From Ditibartonella choladocola (lineage in GTDB: Bacteria > Pseudomonadota > Alphaproteobacteria > Rhizobiales > Rhizobiaceae), in the NCBI RefSeq assembly GCF_002007565.1, contig NZ_CP015625.1, forward strand, positions 558,001 through 622,000: 64,000 nt of DNA, in the 5' to 3' direction. Each line of letters begins with the position of its first letter. The first letter of the stretch is position 1. A program made the position numbers and the translations under genes. Under the pieces are notes generated by a model. That model saw nothing but the letters and a program-made list of their open reading frames with translations. It ran no database searches and was not told where the DNA came from. Shown here piece by piece: positions 1 through 10,980 of the stretch.

Positions 1-140
1 AAGGTGCATTATTCGATTACCTTCTATATGCTGCTTTAGGGAACAAAAATTCAAGAGGCAAGTCATTCTCGTAAATGACGTTGCAGTGATTGTTAGCTTT
101 TCAAGCGTTGTTTTTATTCTTGCCGCCCGAACAAAGCCGG
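1..140. other. window edge, no gene seen
   Basis: The first 140 bases contain no reading frame I can support. They lie just downstream of the minus-strand universal stress gene and probably form its 3' flank or a spacer to a gene outside the window. Confidence 0.4.
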
Positions 141-632
141 TCAGGCGACCGAATCTATATCTTCTGCTGTCAAACCATCTGGAATAATTGTAACAGGAAT
201 GGGAAAAGCACTTCCCTTTGCAGCAATTGATTGAACGAGGGGGCCGGGGCCTTCGGCACCGGAGCCGGCCGCAAGCACAAGAACCGCAATATCCTGATCG
301 CTCTCGATAAGCTTGACTATTTCAGCAGCCTTTTGCCCCTCGCAAATTTTTGTTTCCGTCTCTATTCCCAGATTTTCCCTTACCTCTGCAGAAATTGCGG
401 ATAAGGTCTGGTGCGCCTGCTCATGGGATTCAGCACGCATAATATCACCAACCCCAAGGAAGTGCTGGAACTCCGAACTGTCGATCACATAAAGCAGGAT
501 GAGCGAGCCACCTGTATTTTTAGCGCGCCTTGATGCATAGGCAACGGCGCGTCGACATTCAGGTGTTTCGTCGATAATTGCCAGAAATTTTCGCTTATGA
601 CCGTATTGGCGGCTTAGTCGTTTCGATAACAT
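141..632 (-). CDS. universal stress protein, UspA family
   Basis: This is a single-domain universal stress protein of 163 residues. After a basic N-terminus (1-14) the Usp fold starts with a strand reading KFLAIIDETPECRRAV, followed by a long helix and the LILLYVID strand. A glycine-rich nucleotide-loop-like segment (AAGSGAEGPGP, about residues 121-131) and a terminal strand (IPVTIIP) complete it. Usp proteins bind ATP or act as stress-related dimers; the exact role here cannot be read from sequence. The start lies 3 nt after the stop of the upstream histidine kinase on the same strand, so the two are almost certainly co-transcribed. Cytoplasmic. Confidence 0.85.
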   Translation of the reverse strand: MLSKRLSRQYGHKRKFLAIIDETPECRRAVAYASRRAKNTGGSLILLYVIDSSEFQHFLGVGDIMRAESHEQAHQTLSAISAEVRENLGIETETKICEGQKAAEIVKLIESDQDIAVLVLAAGSGAEGPGPLVQSIAAKGSAFPIPVTIIPDGLTAEDIDSVA

Positions 633-635
633 TTG

Positions 636-1715
636 TCATTCACCGGATGATGAGCCATCAGGAGCCAATTCAATGTGGCATATGAGGCCGCTTGCAGCAT
701 AATCAATTTTTACATTGTTATGCGGATTGTAGCTTAAACTGCGTTCAATTAATGTTGAACCGAAGCCCTTTTTATGACGGGAGGCCACTTCAGGTCCGTT
801 ACTTTCAACCCATTGGAGATGAATAATTCCGTCTTTTGCAAGCGACCAGGTAACCGAAACCTTTCCGGATGAAACAGAAAGAGCACCATATTTGATGGCA
901 TTGGTCATGAGTTCGTGGAGCGTTAGTGCAAGTGCCAAAGCCGCTTTTTCGGAAACACTGACTTTCGGCCCCTTCACTTTGATATTGCCGTAGGTTTCCA
1001 TGGCAACCGACATGGTATTTTCAACAAGTATCTTAAGGTCGCTCTTCTTGCCGCTATCCTCTTTCAAAGTGCTTTGCGCTTCCGCAATTGCCCTTAAGCG
1101 TGCACCGACTTTTTCGCGTGCACTCTCTATATCTGTGCTGCTATTCAAAGTTTGAGCCACCACGGCGTTGACCATGGCCAGAATATTTTTCACGCGGTGG
1201 GCCGATTCTCCGGCAAGGATATGCAACTGGTTTTCAAAATTGATACGTTCGGTTATATCAATGCCCTGAACATAAATTCCGACAACATCACCCTCGCTAT
1301 TTTTGATCGGTTGATGGATAAAATCGACATAGTGCAATACCGGTTCTTCGTCACCCGGTCGCTCGATCAGAAGTGGTACGCTCGCCCCGCGAAACGGTTC
1401 TTTTGTTTCCCAAACCTGATCGAGAAGAGCAATAAACCCCTGTCTGGGTATTTCGGGCATCGCTTCGGCTACAGTATGGCCGATCAATTCCCGCGTGCCG
1501 ACGAGCTCCATAAAGGCATTATTGACAAGATAAAAGCGGTGATCGCGATTGAGCAATACAATAACAAAGCCCGGCGCCTGCTGCACAAGGTCACGTAAAA
1601 AATCAATCTCGGCAATGAAACGTGAACGCTCGCCGTCATCATTCTTCGTTGATTGTGACTTCGTTCCGTCAGATTTGCCCGCTTTGTCAATTTCCGTCTT
1701 TAAAGAAAACGTCAC
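636..1715 (-). CDS. PAS-containing HWE-family sensor histidine kinase
   Basis: This is a soluble sensor kinase of about 359 residues. Numbered from the TTG codon at 1727, the PAS domain spans about 42-160 and ends in a PAC-like GIDITERINFENQL. An HWE-type H-box follows, with the phospho-accepting His in SAHRVKNILAMVNAVVAQT (His177). The ATPase domain has an N-box (ELMTNAIKYGALS), the diagnostic W-x-E (QWVESNGP) and a G-box (GFGSTLIERS). These are the marks of the HWE kinase family, common in Rhizobiales. No membrane segment is present, so it should sense a cytoplasmic cue, possibly redox or light through PAS, but no cofactor residue is certain. I prefer the GTG start at 1715, which has a GGA element at sensible spacing; the upstream TTG at 1727 has none. 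No response regulator lies adjacent; the downstream partner is a Usp protein. Confidence 0.88.
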   Translation of the reverse strand: MTFSLKTEIDKAGKSDGTKSQSTKNDDGERSRFIAEIDFLRDLVQQAPGFVIVLLNRDHRFYLVNNAFMELVGTRELIGHTVAEAMPEIPRQGFIALLDQVWETKEPFRGASVPLLIERPGDEEPVLHYVDFIHQPIKNSEGDVVGIYVQGIDITERINFENQLHILAGESAHRVKNILAMVNAVVAQTLNSSTDIESAREKVGARLRAIAEAQSTLKEDSGKKSDLKILVENTMSVAMETYGNIKVKGPKVSVSEKAALALALTLHELMTNAIKYGALSVSSGKVSVTWSLAKDGIIHLQWVESNGPEVASRHKKGFGSTLIERSLSYNPHNNVKIDYAASGLICHIELAPDGSSSGE

Positions 1716-1802
1716 ACAATATTCCAATCCAAAATTTGAACCGGTTTTTAAATTAGTGCAATTCAGCTATTGTGCAAATTATTTTTGTTAAACTGATTTT
1801 AT

Positions 1803-1833
1803 ATACAGGTGCTTTTATTCAAAGCACCTGTAT
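1803..1833. terminator. 13-bp perfect hairpin after trpS
   Basis: A perfect 13-bp inverted repeat (arms 1803-1815 and 1821-1833, 5-nt loop) sits between the trpS stop and the kinase start. It lacks a strong T-run on either side, so it may be an attenuating or mRNA-stabilising hairpin rather than an efficient intrinsic terminator. Confidence 0.5.
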
Positions 1834-1850
1834 CATTATCTGTTTGAACT

Positions 1851-2918
1851 TCATCCCTGAAGAAAGCCGACAATATCACGCACATGTTTCATCGTGTCTT
1901 CAGCGAGAACGCTTGCGCGTTCGGCACCGTTTCTTAAAACATCATCAATATAGGAAGGTTCATTGTTGAGGCGACGCAATTCTTCTGTGACGGGCGATAA
2001 TTTGCTGACAGCCAAATCGGCAAGTGCCGGTTTGAATACGGAAAACTGCTTACCCGCAAATTCTTCGATAACAGTTTTTTTATCTGTGCCGGAAAGGGCG
2101 GCATAAATTCCTACAAGATTATCGGCTTCCGGACGGCCACTCAGGCCGTCAACGGTGTCAGGCAAGGGTTCTGAATCGGTTTTTGCCTTTTTGATTTTTT
2201 TGGAAATGTCATCGGCTGTATCAATGAGATTGATACGCGATAAATCGGAAGGATCGGATTTCGACATTTTTTTTGTTCCGTCACGCAATGACATAACGCG
2301 TGTGGCCGTGCCGCCGATCAACCCTTCAGTGAGCGGGAAAAAGCCGTTAACAGTTTCATCGCCAACCTGCATTTCCACGCCGACACCGAGTTCGGCGATG
2401 CGGGCCGAATAGTCATTGTTGAATTTCTGCGCAATGTCGCGTGTCAATTCGATGTGCTGTTTCTGGTCTTCGCCGACGGGTACTTTTGTGGCGCGGTAAA
2501 CCAGAATATCGGCAGCCATCAAACTTGGATAGGCAAAGAGGCCGAGAGACGCATTTTCGCGATCTTTTCCGGCTTTATCTTTGAACTGTGTCATTCTGTT
2601 CATCCAGCCGATACGGGCAACACAATTGAAGATCCATGCAAGCTCTGCATGTTGGTGAACGCGGGACTGGTTGAACACAATGTGGCGTTTCGGGTCGATT
2701 CCGGCTGCCAGAAATGCCGCGGTTACTTCACGTGTCGACCGCATCAGATCATGCGGATCAGGATTGACAGTGAGCGCATGCATATCAACCACGCAATAGA
2801 TACACTCATAGTCTTTCTGCAATTCAACCCAACGCTTGATCGCACCGAGATAATTTCCCAGATGAAGATTTCCGGTAGCTTGAACTCCAGAAAAAACACG
2901 TTGTTTGAATGTGCTCAT
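1851..2918 (-). CDS. trpS: tryptophan--tRNA ligase
   Basis: TrpS charges tRNA-Trp in the cytoplasm. The 355-residue protein is a class I synthetase with a HIGH-like motif ([11 protein letters not shown], about residues 16-26), a tryptophan pocket region (DMHALTV), the [14 protein letters not shown] segment typical of bacterial TrpRS, and a KMSKS loop (KKMSKSDPS). The length is normal. It follows murJ on the same strand with a spacer of about 70 nt, and glnD-murJ-trpS is a conserved rhizobial order. No T-box or leader peptide is visible upstream. Confidence 0.97.
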   Translation of the reverse strand: MSTFKQRVFSGVQATGNLHLGNYLGAIKRWVELQKDYECIYCVVDMHALTVNPDPHDLMRSTREVTAAFLAAGIDPKRHIVFNQSRVHQHAELAWIFNCVARIGWMNRMTQFKDKAGKDRENASLGLFAYPSLMAADILVYRATKVPVGEDQKQHIELTRDIAQKFNNDYSARIAELGVGVEMQVGDETVNGFFPLTEGLIGGTATRVMSLRDGTKKMSKSDPSDLSRINLIDTADDISKKIKKAKTDSEPLPDTVDGLSGRPEADNLVGIYAALSGTDKKTVIEEFAGKQFSVFKPALADLAVSKLSPVTEELRRLNNEPSYIDDVLRNGAERASVLAEDTMKHVRDIVGFLQG

Positions 2919-2989
2919 AGTAAATAATCCGATCTTTCAAAAATATAATTGTTTGTGTCAAAGCTTTCTTTTGAAAGCAATCAAACGCT

Positions 2990-4552
2990 TTATCGCTTAC
3001 GCAGCAATCCTCTTTTAAGCAACGATATATTTGTTGCGCCAAGAAGAAACGCAGAACCGAAATAGACTATTATGGCTCCAAATACCAGAGAAAGGACGCC
3101 GACAGCCCGATAAGATAGAGGTGCGTTTGCCGAAAGCGGGTAAGAAAGATAGCCGATCGCATAATGGAGGGCGATAGCCATTATAATTGTCGAGAGTAAA
3201 ATTCGCGGAATACGTTTCAAAAGAATTCGATCCCGTCCCCATTGGCGTCTTCTGACAAGCGTAATGAACAACAGAATTGCATTGACCCAACCCGCCGAGA
3301 TTTCGGCAATTGCGATTCCGCGTGCCGATAAAATCGGGAAAAGTGTGAGCGCAAGCGATATATTGACGGCGACGGAAATTCCGGCAAAAATCATGGGCGT
3401 TTTGGTGTCTTCGCGGGCAAAGAACCCCGGTATGAATGCTTTTATCAACACAAAAGCAGGAAGTCCCAAGCCGTAAATTCCCAAAATTCCGGCGACAATT
3501 GTCGTCGACTGGGCAGAAAAATGCCCGCGCTCGAATAACAGGCGCACAATCGGTTCCGACATAACCAGAAACGCGGCAGCGGCCGGCAAAGTCAAAAGCA
3601 GAGTAAATTCGACAGACCGGTTTTGCAAGTTATCGGCTTCTTTCAGATTGCCGCTTCTGAGTGCACGCGAAAGTTCGGGCAAAAGCACTGTGGCAACAGC
3701 GATTCCGACGACACCCAATGGCAGTTGATAAAGCCGGTCGGCATAAACAAGTGACGAGACAGCACCTGATTGCGCGGAAGCAATATTGGTATTGATGAGA
3801 AGGTTTATCTGTGTAATGCCGCCGGTTATAGCAGCAGGTAGTGCAAGCCAGAGAAGCCTGCGAACATTATCGGTAAAGCGGGGAAAGCGAAAACCTATTT
3901 TCATACCGGCATTGGCTACAGCAATCCAAACGATAACAAGTTGCACAACGCCGGAAGCCATAACCCCCCATGAAAGACCAATGCCGACATGCCAGGGATC
4001 CAGTTTATAAATCCAGGCATAGAAGAGAACGCCGATAAGAATAATATTAAGAAAAACCGGAGCGATTGCCGCAGCAAAATAACGATGAAGCGAATTGAGC
4101 ATCCCCCCCATCATTGCCGCCAATGACATGCAGGCAAGATAGGGGAACATAATCACGGCAAAGCGAACGGTTGCGGAAAATTTTGTTGCATCATCGGTAA
4201 AGCCCGGTGCAATGACATAACGCACCAGAAACGGCATGGTCAGTTCCATAATGATGGTTAAAATCAACAGAATTGAAAACAACACACCGAATACTTCTTC
4301 GGAAAACCGCCGTGCACTGTCTAACCCGTCCTCTTCTATCTGTTTGGCAAATAGTGGGACAAAAGCCGAATTGAAAGCGCCTTCGGCAAATAGCCGGCGG
4401 AATGTATTGGGAAAACGGAATGCAGCATTGAAAGCATCGGCCACCGGACCGGTGCCGACAGCCGCTGCCATAAGCATTTCGCGGATAAAACCGAACAGGC
4501 GACTCATCAACGTGCCGGATGCAACGGTCGCGAATTGTTTGATGAGGCTCAT
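2990..4552 (-). CDS. murJ: lipid II flippase MurJ (MviN)
   Basis: MurJ is an inner-membrane MOP-superfamily transporter that flips the lipid II peptidoglycan precursor to the periplasm. The 520-residue protein has about 14 hydrophobic segments. It begins with the family signature [18 protein letters not shown] and carries the internal [21 protein letters not shown] motif. The start overlaps the glnD stop by 4 nt (ATGA), which indicates translational coupling with glnD. Length and order are as in Brucella and other Rhizobiales. Confidence 0.96.
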   Translation of the reverse strand: MSLIKQFATVASGTLMSRLFGFIREMLMAAAVGTGPVADAFNAAFRFPNTFRRLFAEGAFNSAFVPLFAKQIEEDGLDSARRFSEEVFGVLFSILLILTIIMELTMPFLVRYVIAPGFTDDATKFSATVRFAVIMFPYLACMSLAAMMGGMLNSLHRYFAAAIAPVFLNIILIGVLFYAWIYKLDPWHVGIGLSWGVMASGVVQLVIVWIAVANAGMKIGFRFPRFTDNVRRLLWLALPAAITGGITQINLLINTNIASAQSGAVSSLVYADRLYQLPLGVVGIAVATVLLPELSRALRSGNLKEADNLQNRSVEFTLLLTLPAAAAFLVMSEPIVRLLFERGHFSAQSTTIVAGILGIYGLGLPAFVLIKAFIPGFFAREDTKTPMIFAGISVAVNISLALTLFPILSARGIAIAEISAGWVNAILLFITLVRRRQWGRDRILLKRIPRILLSTIIMAIALHYAIGYLSYPLSANAPLSYRAVGVLSLVFGAIIVYFGSAFLLGATNISLLKRGLLRKR

Positions 4553-7332
4553 GTTCTCTTCATATTTTCCTTCGGCTCAGCCGCTATAAGTGCCAGAAGT
4601 TTGCGTCGTATGGCAGCTTGTTTTTGCGGGTTGATAATCTTGTGACGGAAAAGATCATTAACATAAAAATTGTCAATAACTTTTTCTCCGAAGGTCGTAA
4701 TATGTGCCGAGGCAATGTCAAGAGAAAGATCGGAAAGAGTTTTCGTGATTTCAAAAAGCAGCCCCGGCCTGTCAAGTCCTTCAATTTCGATAACGCTGAA
4801 TTTGTCGGAGAGGGTGTTGTTGATCTCGACATTCGGCGCAACGTCAAAAGCTTTGGCAGCGCGCCGCGGTTTGGCACGTTGTGCAATCACTTCCGGTAAA
4901 CGGATTGTGCCCTTCAAGGCATCTTCAATCATTTTGCCAACTCGATTTGCCCGCCTTGTTTCATCATCATCAAGTTCAAATTCGCGGCTGATAAGAATGA
5001 TGTCGAGAGCACGGCCATCTGTTGTGGTAAATATTTGAGCGTCGACAATATTGCCGCCGGCGGCTGCGCAGGCACCGGTAACAATGGAAAGAACGCGCGG
5101 ATGATCGGGGGCAAGAATGGTGAGTTCCGTTACCCCGTCAAAACGGTGGAGTTCCGACATTGTGGCAAGCGGGGTTTTGCGTTTATCCGCATCACGGATA
5201 AAATTGGCTTGCCTCACCTGGTCTTCGGGCGAAACAGTCAACCAATAGTTCGGATATTGTAAGCCGATATAATGTTGTTTTTCAGCTTCGTCCCAATTTT
5301 CAAGTGCATCATGCAGGCGTTCTTTCGACGCGTTGATGCGGTCTGTGCGCGGAACCTGCGAAAAACCGCCGGTCAGAACAAGTTCGGTTTCATGATAAAG
5401 AGTTCGCAACAATTGTCCCTTCCAACCGTTCCACACGCCCGGTCCCACGCCTTTGATGTCGCAAATTGTGAGAACCAAAAGCAGCTTCAGCCGGTCGGTT
5501 GTCTGGACAACATTGGCAAAATCTTCAATTGTTTTGCGGTCGTTGAGGTCACGTGACTGGGCAACCATGCTCATGGTCAGATGTTCTTTGATGAGCCAGG
5601 CGACAAGTTCGGTATCTGCCCGCGAAAGCCCGAAACGCGGGCAAAGTTTACGGGCAATTTTTGCGCCCGCAATCGAATGGTCTTCCGGCCTGCCTTTGGC
5701 AATGTCGTGTAAAAATAAAGCGACAAAAAGAATCGTACGCTCTTTTTTGAACGTTGGCACAATAGATGAAGCAAGCGGATGATCCTGATAAACTTCGCCA
5801 TGGTCGATTTGGCTAAGGCAGGCAATGCAGCGCAAAAGATGTTCGTCGACAGTGTAATGGTGGTACATATTGAACTGCATCATCGCGACGATCTTGCCAA
5901 AATCGGGAATGAATTTACCCAATACGCCCGATTCATTCATCCGCCGCAAAATCAGCGACGGGTTGCGCGGAGATGTTAAAATGGCAATAAAAAGCCGATT
6001 TGCTTCTTTGTCTTCCCGAACTTTCGGTGTGATGAGTTTGAGCGAACGGGAGGCTTCTTGCACGGCATGCGGGTGGCATTCAAGACCATGGGTGTCGGAA
6101 AGATAAAAAAGGCGGATAAGATTGACCGGATCACGGACAAAAACGTCATCATCGTCAATATTGATACGTTTGGTATCAATGACAAAACCCGGATAATCGA
6201 CAATTTTCTTTTTACGGCGGGAAAACGTCAAAAATACCCGATTTAATCCGGGAACGGGTTTTGCATATTCTTCTTCCAAAGCCGCTGAAACAATTCGCGT
6301 CAAATCGCCAACCTGTTTGGCAACAAGAAAATAGTGTTTCATAAAACGTTCGACATCTTCCATGCCAGGGTGGGCGGTGTAGCCGAGCCGGTGGGCAATA
6401 TCGCGCTGTATGTCGAAGGACAAACGCTCTTGTGCTTTCCCTGTTAAAAAATGCATATGGCAGCGTACCGCCCATAAAAAATCATCGGCTTTTTTGAAAA
6501 TTCTCAATTCCGCTTTGGATAAAACACCCAGTGTAACGAGTTTGTCGGTCGAGGTGATGCGATAGTGATATTTGGCAATCCACAACAGGGTTTGTAAATC
6601 GCGTTGACCGCCTTTGCTTTCCTTTACATTGGGTTCGACGAGGTAACGTGTTTCACCGGCTTTTTTATGGCGCTGGTCACGCTCCAGAAGTTTTGCACGG
6701 ATAAAAGCAGGTGACGTACCTTTGACAACTTCATCTTCAAAACGGCGCATCAATTCGTCAAAAATTCCACGATTGCCAATCAGAAAACGCGCTTCGAGAA
6801 GGGCAGTTCTCACTGTCATATCTTCTTGCGCCATGCGGATCGAGTCTTCGATATTTCTCGTTGCATGCCCGACTTTAAGTCCCACATCCCAAAGCATGTA
6901 GAGAATATATTCCATAACCTGTTCGCCCCAGGGTGTCTGTTTCCATGGCAGCAAAAAATGCAAATCAATATCGGAGTGGGGAGCCAGTGTCCCGCGTCCA
7001 TAACCACCGACAGCTATGAGAGCAATACGTTCACCGCTTGACGGGTTGGGCAGGGGGTAAATTCTTTCAACAACAAAATTATAAAGTGTTGTAATGACAG
7101 TATCAACGAGCAAACTCAAACGACGTGCGCATTGACGCCCTTTGCCATTTTGCTGAAGAATAAGTTCAGCCTGTTTTTGCCCTTCGGAAATAGTGTTTTT
7201 TAAAAGTGCAACGATTTTCGGTCGGATTTTTAAACCGATATCAGCTCCATTTTCGTTTTTAATAAGCTCTTCCATCATCTGGCGAAGTTTTGTTTCTTCA
7301 ATCAGAACAAGATTTTTTTGTGAAGCACCCAT
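4549..7332 (-). CDS. glnD: bifunctional PII uridylyltransferase / uridylyl-removing enzyme
   Basis: GlnD uridylylates and de-uridylylates PII proteins in response to glutamine and so is the primary nitrogen sensor. In this 927-residue protein the nucleotidyltransferase motif GGYGRG (109-114) is followed by the catalytic DID (121-123). A GlnD-type helical region comes next, then an HD hydrolase domain (VDEHLLRCI and later [12 protein letters not shown]). Two C-terminal ACT domains follow (first near [15 protein letters not shown], second near [17 protein letters not shown]). All catalytic motifs are intact. It is the first gene of a glnD-murJ(-trpS) operon divergent from the HAD hydrolase gene. 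Confidence 0.97.
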   Translation of the reverse strand: MGASQKNLVLIEETKLRQMMEELIKNENGADIGLKIRPKIVALLKNTISEGQKQAELILQQNGKGRQCARRLSLLVDTVITTLYNFVVERIYPLPNPSSGERIALIAVGGYGRGTLAPHSDIDLHFLLPWKQTPWGEQVMEYILYMLWDVGLKVGHATRNIEDSIRMAQEDMTVRTALLEARFLIGNRGIFDELMRRFEDEVVKGTSPAFIRAKLLERDQRHKKAGETRYLVEPNVKESKGGQRDLQTLLWIAKYHYRITSTDKLVTLGVLSKAELRIFKKADDFLWAVRCHMHFLTGKAQERLSFDIQRDIAHRLGYTAHPGMEDVERFMKHYFLVAKQVGDLTRIVSAALEEEYAKPVPGLNRVFLTFSRRKKKIVDYPGFVIDTKRINIDDDDVFVRDPVNLIRLFYLSDTHGLECHPHAVQEASRSLKLITPKVREDKEANRLFIAILTSPRNPSLILRRMNESGVLGKFIPDFGKIVAMMQFNMYHHYTVDEHLLRCIACLSQIDHGEVYQDHPLASSIVPTFKKERTILFVALFLHDIAKGRPEDHSIAGAKIARKLCPRFGLSRADTELVAWLIKEHLTMSMVAQSRDLNDRKTIEDFANVVQTTDRLKLLLVLTICDIKGVGPGVWNGWKGQLLRTLYHETELVLTGGFSQVPRTDRINASKERLHDALENWDEAEKQHYIGLQYPNYWLTVSPEDQVRQANFIRDADKRKTPLATMSELHRFDGVTELTILAPDHPRVLSIVTGACAAAGGNIVDAQIFTTTDGRALDIILISREFELDDDETRRANRVGKMIEDALKGTIRLPEVIAQRAKPRRAAKAFDVAPNVEINNTLSDKFSVIEIEGLDRPGLLFEITKTLSDLSLDIASAHITTFGEKVIDNFYVNDLFRHKIINPQKQAAIRRKLLALIAAEPKENMKRT

Positions 7333-7534
7333 TATTACCCGATCCGCTGCTCACCCATTTTGTAAATTGAAATAAATCTAGACTATATTTCAAATTCTTG
7401 GAATAGCCTATATTCGCGACAATCGAGAAAGAAGATGACATCATCTTTCTGTTGCGTTAGGTGTCTTGGAAAAACGTTCTGACAAGCTATAAATTCCGGC
7501 AAGCCGCGAGTTTCTAACAAGGTATGGTAACAAG

Positions 7535-8380
7535 ATGGAAGAACCCGAAAGCTTACAAGCAATTATCGACCGCTATGACGCTGTTCTTTGCGATGTCTGG
7601 GGTGTCATTCACAATGGTATTCACGCTTTCGACAAAGCTGTTTCGGCTTTAAGGAAAGTCAGGCAATCGGGAAAATCGGTTATATTGCTCACCAATTCGC
7701 CCCGTCCCCACCAAGGTGTGGCCAGCCAGTTGGCTTCATTGAAGATCGGCACTGACGTTTACGATGACATTGTCACTTCCGGCGATGCCACACGTTATCT
7801 CATCATGGAAGCGCCGAAAAAAGTTTTCCATATCGGCCCCGAACGCGATCTCGCCTTGTTTGACGGATTGGATGTCGAGCTTGTCGAAGAATTTGAAGCA
7901 ACATCAATTGTCTGTACGGGACTTTTCGACGACGAGCATGAAACGCCGGAAGATTATGACGAACTTTTGCTCAAACTAAGGTCGAAAAATCTACCCTTTA
8001 TATGTGCCAATCCCGACATCATCGTTCACCATGGCAATAAGGAATTGTGGTGCGCTGGTGCACTTGCCCGCAATTACGAACAACTCGGTGGGCGCACATT
8101 GATTGCGGGTAAACCCCATCGCCCGATTTATGATCTGGCAATGAAGAAACTTGACAAAAAAAACGGCCTTGTTGCCAAAGATCGCATTCTTGCTATTGGT
8201 GACGGAATTCTGACGGATATGAAAGGCGGACAACAATTCGGTCTTGATACGCTTTTTATCTCCGGTGGAATTCATCAGAATGAATATGCGAAAAATGGTC
8301 ATGTCGATCGTGCCTTGTTGATCGAATTTCTGAATAAATATGGCAGCCATCCGATTGCCACCATGTGGGCGTTGAAATGA
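7535..8380 (+). CDS. TIGR01459-family HAD-type hydrolase
   Basis: This 281-residue member of the HAD class IIA phosphatases (NagD-like) has the nucleophile motif I region LCDVWGVIHNG near residue 19, motif II LLTNSPRP, and the motif III/IV region AIGDGILTDMKGG. The cap-domain type and the sequence class match the TIGR01459 family, conserved next to ribF in many alphaproteobacteria. Substrate unknown; a sugar phosphate or nucleotide monophosphate is plausible by family only. Its stop overlaps the ribF ATG, implying co-translation, so a role near flavin metabolism is possible but unproven. Confidence 0.88.
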   Translation: MEEPESLQAIIDRYDAVLCDVWGVIHNGIHAFDKAVSALRKVRQSGKSVILLTNSPRPHQGVASQLASLKIGTDVYDDIVTSGDATRYLIMEAPKKVFHIGPERDLALFDGLDVELVEEFEATSIVCTGLFDDEHETPEDYDELLLKLRSKNLPFICANPDIIVHHGNKELWCAGALARNYEQLGGRTLIAGKPHRPIYDLAMKKLDKKNGLVAKDRILAIGDGILTDMKGGQQFGLDTLFISGGIHQNEYAKNGHVDRALLIEFLNKYGSHPIATMWALK

Positions 8381-9369
8381 AAAATGAATTTTTGCGGTTG
8401 GAAAACCTTTCTGCATTTCCTGAAAGCTATAAAAATGCAGTTGTAGCAATCGGCAATTTTGACGGTATCCATAGAGGCCATCAGGTGGTTTTGCAAAGAG
8501 CGCTCGATGTGGCGCGCCAGACACAACGACCGGCAATCGTCTATACATTCGAGCCTCACCCTAAAACTTTCTTCAGGCCGCAATCGCCGGTAGACCGGCT
8601 GACACCTGCGCCGGAAAAAGCAAAAATATTGCGATTGCTCGGGTTTAATGGTGTTGTCGAACAGAAATTTGACGCAGACTTTGCAAAACTTGGCGCCGAA
8701 GAATTCGTCAGACATATTCTTTGCGAGAAGTTTCAGGCTTCGGCCATTGTAACCGGAAGTGACTTCCATTTTGGCAGCAAACGCTCCGGTACACCCGAAT
8801 ATTTGGAAGATTGCGGAAAGAGATTCGGCTTCGCCGTTATTAAAGTTCCACCATTTTGTGATGAAAATGGCGGAATTATATCTTCAAGCCGCATACGCAA
8901 ACTTTTGACTGAAGGGAAAGTCGGAGAAAGTGCCGATCTTTTAGGTTATCATTATACCGTTTGTTCAAAAGTTATCCACGGCGCAAAGCTTGGGCGAACA
9001 TTGGGATTTCCGACTGCCAATATGGCACTTCCCGTAGAAACCGGCCTTGCTTTCGGAATCTATGCCGTGCGCTTCCGGCGAAATGACGGGACACTTTATG
9101 ACGGGGTTGCAAGTTTCGGCAAACGACCGACAGTCGAAGGGGATGGCGTGCCACTTCTCGAAACGTTTCTCTTTTCATTTGATGGTGATTTGTATGATGA
9201 GGCCGCATCTGTCAGCTTCTATTCCTATTTACGTGGAGAAAAGAAATTTGACGGGTTGCAACCGTTGATTGAGCAGATGAAAAAGGATAAAGAAAGTGCA
9301 CAAACGGCACTTGAAAAAGCCCGCCCATTATCGGCATTGGATAAAAACTTCACGTTTACCAATAGCTAA
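8377..9369 (+). CDS. ribF: bifunctional riboflavin kinase / FMN adenylyltransferase
   Basis: RibF makes FMN and then FAD from riboflavin in the cytoplasm. The N-terminal FAD synthetase domain carries AIGNFDGIHRGHQ (a HxGH-type nucleotidyltransferase motif) and the ISSSRIRKLL segment. The C-terminal riboflavin kinase domain carries LGRTLGFPTANM and the YDGVASFGKRPTV region. I take the ATG at 8377, which overlaps the upstream stop as ATGA; a GTG 12 nt upstream is also in frame but less likely. About 330 residues, normal for the family. Confidence 0.95.
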   Translation: MKNEFLRLENLSAFPESYKNAVVAIGNFDGIHRGHQVVLQRALDVARQTQRPAIVYTFEPHPKTFFRPQSPVDRLTPAPEKAKILRLLGFNGVVEQKFDADFAKLGAEEFVRHILCEKFQASAIVTGSDFHFGSKRSGTPEYLEDCGKRFGFAVIKVPPFCDENGGIISSSRIRKLLTEGKVGESADLLGYHYTVCSKVIHGAKLGRTLGFPTANMALPVETGLAFGIYAVRFRRNDGTLYDGVASFGKRPTVEGDGVPLLETFLFSFDGDLYDEAASVSFYSYLRGEKKFDGLQPLIEQMKKDKESAQTALEKARPLSALDKNFTFTNS

Positions 9370-9515
9370 GGATAGGCTCACAAGATTTTTGAGGTGCCGG
9401 GGTTTTAATAGATTTTTAAAAACTTGATTGAATAGTTAAAGCAGCCAGTCTGCAAAGAGTTGGTGCGTAACGGCTTGAAATCAGGTCGTTTTGTCAACGT
9501 GTCTGGAGTATATAC

Positions 9516-10424
9516 GTGTCGAATATTGGTGTGAAAATAGTTTTTGCCAGCATAACGGGCTTGATGACGATTTCGTGTTTTCAGGGAAAAGCCGAACAGC
9601 TTTACGACTATCAGACAGGCAAAGTCACCAATGTCTCCAGCCAACAAAGTTATGCGGACGACAGAAATTACCGGTCGACAGCACCGAAAAAACAACATTT
9701 TTATAGTGGAAACTGGTCGTTGACGCTGGGTGCATCGGTTTACGAAGCACCGAAATTCGAGGGCGACGATACATATGATATTGCAGTCGATCCGATTTTT
9801 TCTATCGGGAAAACCGGTAGTGATAGCCGCTTTTCGTCACGCAATGATAATATGTCTTTTGCACTTTTGGAAAAAAGTTTCATTCGACTCGGTGTCGTTG
9901 GCAAAGTCCTCAAGGATCGTGACAGCGATACTTCGGGCGACCTCAAGGGGCTAAGCCGGGTAAAATGGGGTGGCGAAGTTGGCGGTTTTGCCGAGATTTA
10001 CCCGCTCGATTGGCTGCGGGCGAGGGCAGAACTGCGTAAAGGTATACGCAGTCATGATGCTGTAACGTCCGATATTGCAGTTGACGCTTATAAAAATTTG
10101 ACACCATCTGTTCAGGTTTCCGGCGGGCCGCGTGCTTTCTACGCCACAAAAGACTATTTCAAGACCTATTACGGAGTTGACCATGAAGAATCGCTCCGCT
10201 CCGGTTTGAAAGAATTCCATCCCGATAGCGGTTGGGGGGCATTCGGCGCCGGTGGTGCAATCACCTGGAAGGCCACCGACAAAATTACCACCAGCGTATT
10301 CAGCGAATACAAGCGGCTGACAGGGGACGCGGGTGATTCATCTTTGGTTAGTCAGCGTGGAGACAAAAACCAGTTTACAATGGGTATTTCCGCATCCTAT
10401 CGTTTTGATTTTACGCTACGGTGA
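9516..10424 (+). CDS. MipA/OmpV family outer-membrane protein
   Basis: This protein of 302 residues starts at GTG with a good SD (TCTGGAG) at 9500-9506. An N-terminal hydrophobic stretch ending near Ala26 looks like a signal peptide (the region includes a Cys in ISCF, so a lipoprotein reading is possible but less convincing). The mature part is rich in alternating beta-strand pattern, begins with GNWSLTLGASVYEAPKF, has FAEIYPLDWLRARAELRKG and ends in an aromatic strand (SYRFDFTLR), as in outer-membrane barrels of the MipA/OmpV family. These proteins scaffold peptidoglycan enzymes or act as porin-like barrels; the function here is not resolved. Confidence 0.85.
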   Translation: MSNIGVKIVFASITGLMTISCFQGKAEQLYDYQTGKVTNVSSQQSYADDRNYRSTAPKKQHFYSGNWSLTLGASVYEAPKFEGDDTYDIAVDPIFSIGKTGSDSRFSSRNDNMSFALLEKSFIRLGVVGKVLKDRDSDTSGDLKGLSRVKWGGEVGGFAEIYPLDWLRARAELRKGIRSHDAVTSDIAVDAYKNLTPSVQVSGGPRAFYATKDYFKTYYGVDHEESLRSGLKEFHPDSGWGAFGAGGAITWKATDKITTSVFSEYKRLTGDAGDSSLVSQRGDKNQFTMGISASYRFDFTLR

Positions 10425-10536
10425 AATGGATAATCCGCGCCTCATAATACGGAAAATCGCGATTTCTTATATCCAATATTGCCTGCCGGTCCAATAGCGT
10501 TAGCCGGAATTGCTCTTATATGTCGGGCGAGTGTTT

Positions 10537-10788
10537 TTATTGATTATCAAATGTCGGGCTGATGATCGGGCTATTGGCGGTTGTTTCCACCAGATTTGCA
10601 AATTCGTCGATAAAAATAACCGATATGGTGACAATAGCTGCAAGCGTAACCACTATAACAAGCAGATATTCAAACACGCCATAAACAAAGTGCGATCTTC
10701 TCGTGTAAGTCGATAGCTGTAATGCATCCGAACTATGTTTCAGCACCTTGTCTCCACCTTTCAATTGCGGGATCGCAATGGCATTCAT
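10537..10788 (-). CDS. small single-pass membrane protein, unrecognised
   Basis: This 83-residue frame starts at ATG with a modest AGGG element 4-5 nt upstream. It has one strong hydrophobic segment, about residues 37-62 (GVFEYLLVIVVTLAAIVTISVIF), a basic stretch before it (YTRRSH) and a polar, acidic tail, so an N-in topology is likely. I do not recognise the family. It stands alone between the MipA and FMN reductase genes, on the opposite strand. Composition fits coding DNA but it could be spurious. Confidence 0.45.
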   Translation of the reverse strand: MNAIAIPQLKGGDKVLKHSSDALQLSTYTRRSHFVYGVFEYLLVIVVTLAAIVTISVIFIDEFANLVETTANSPIISPTFDNQ

Positions 10789-10980
10789 TGTGCCCTAAAT
10801 GAAAGCTGTACAGAAATGAAAATTACCATTTCAAGCGGGTTTCTAATGGTGTGGTAAACAAACAATAAATTTTATTGTCAATAAATCAGCGACAGTGTGT
10901 CGAACGATCTCCATTTTGAAAGTTGATAAAAAAGTCCTATTTTAATATTGAAAATAGCATGAGAAATCAAAGAGGAAAAA

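Noticed and set aside
1152..1598. 148-residue plus-strand frame inside the histidine kinase
   Set aside because: It is the antisense shadow of a well-supported gene with all HWE motifs, has no SD and no domain.
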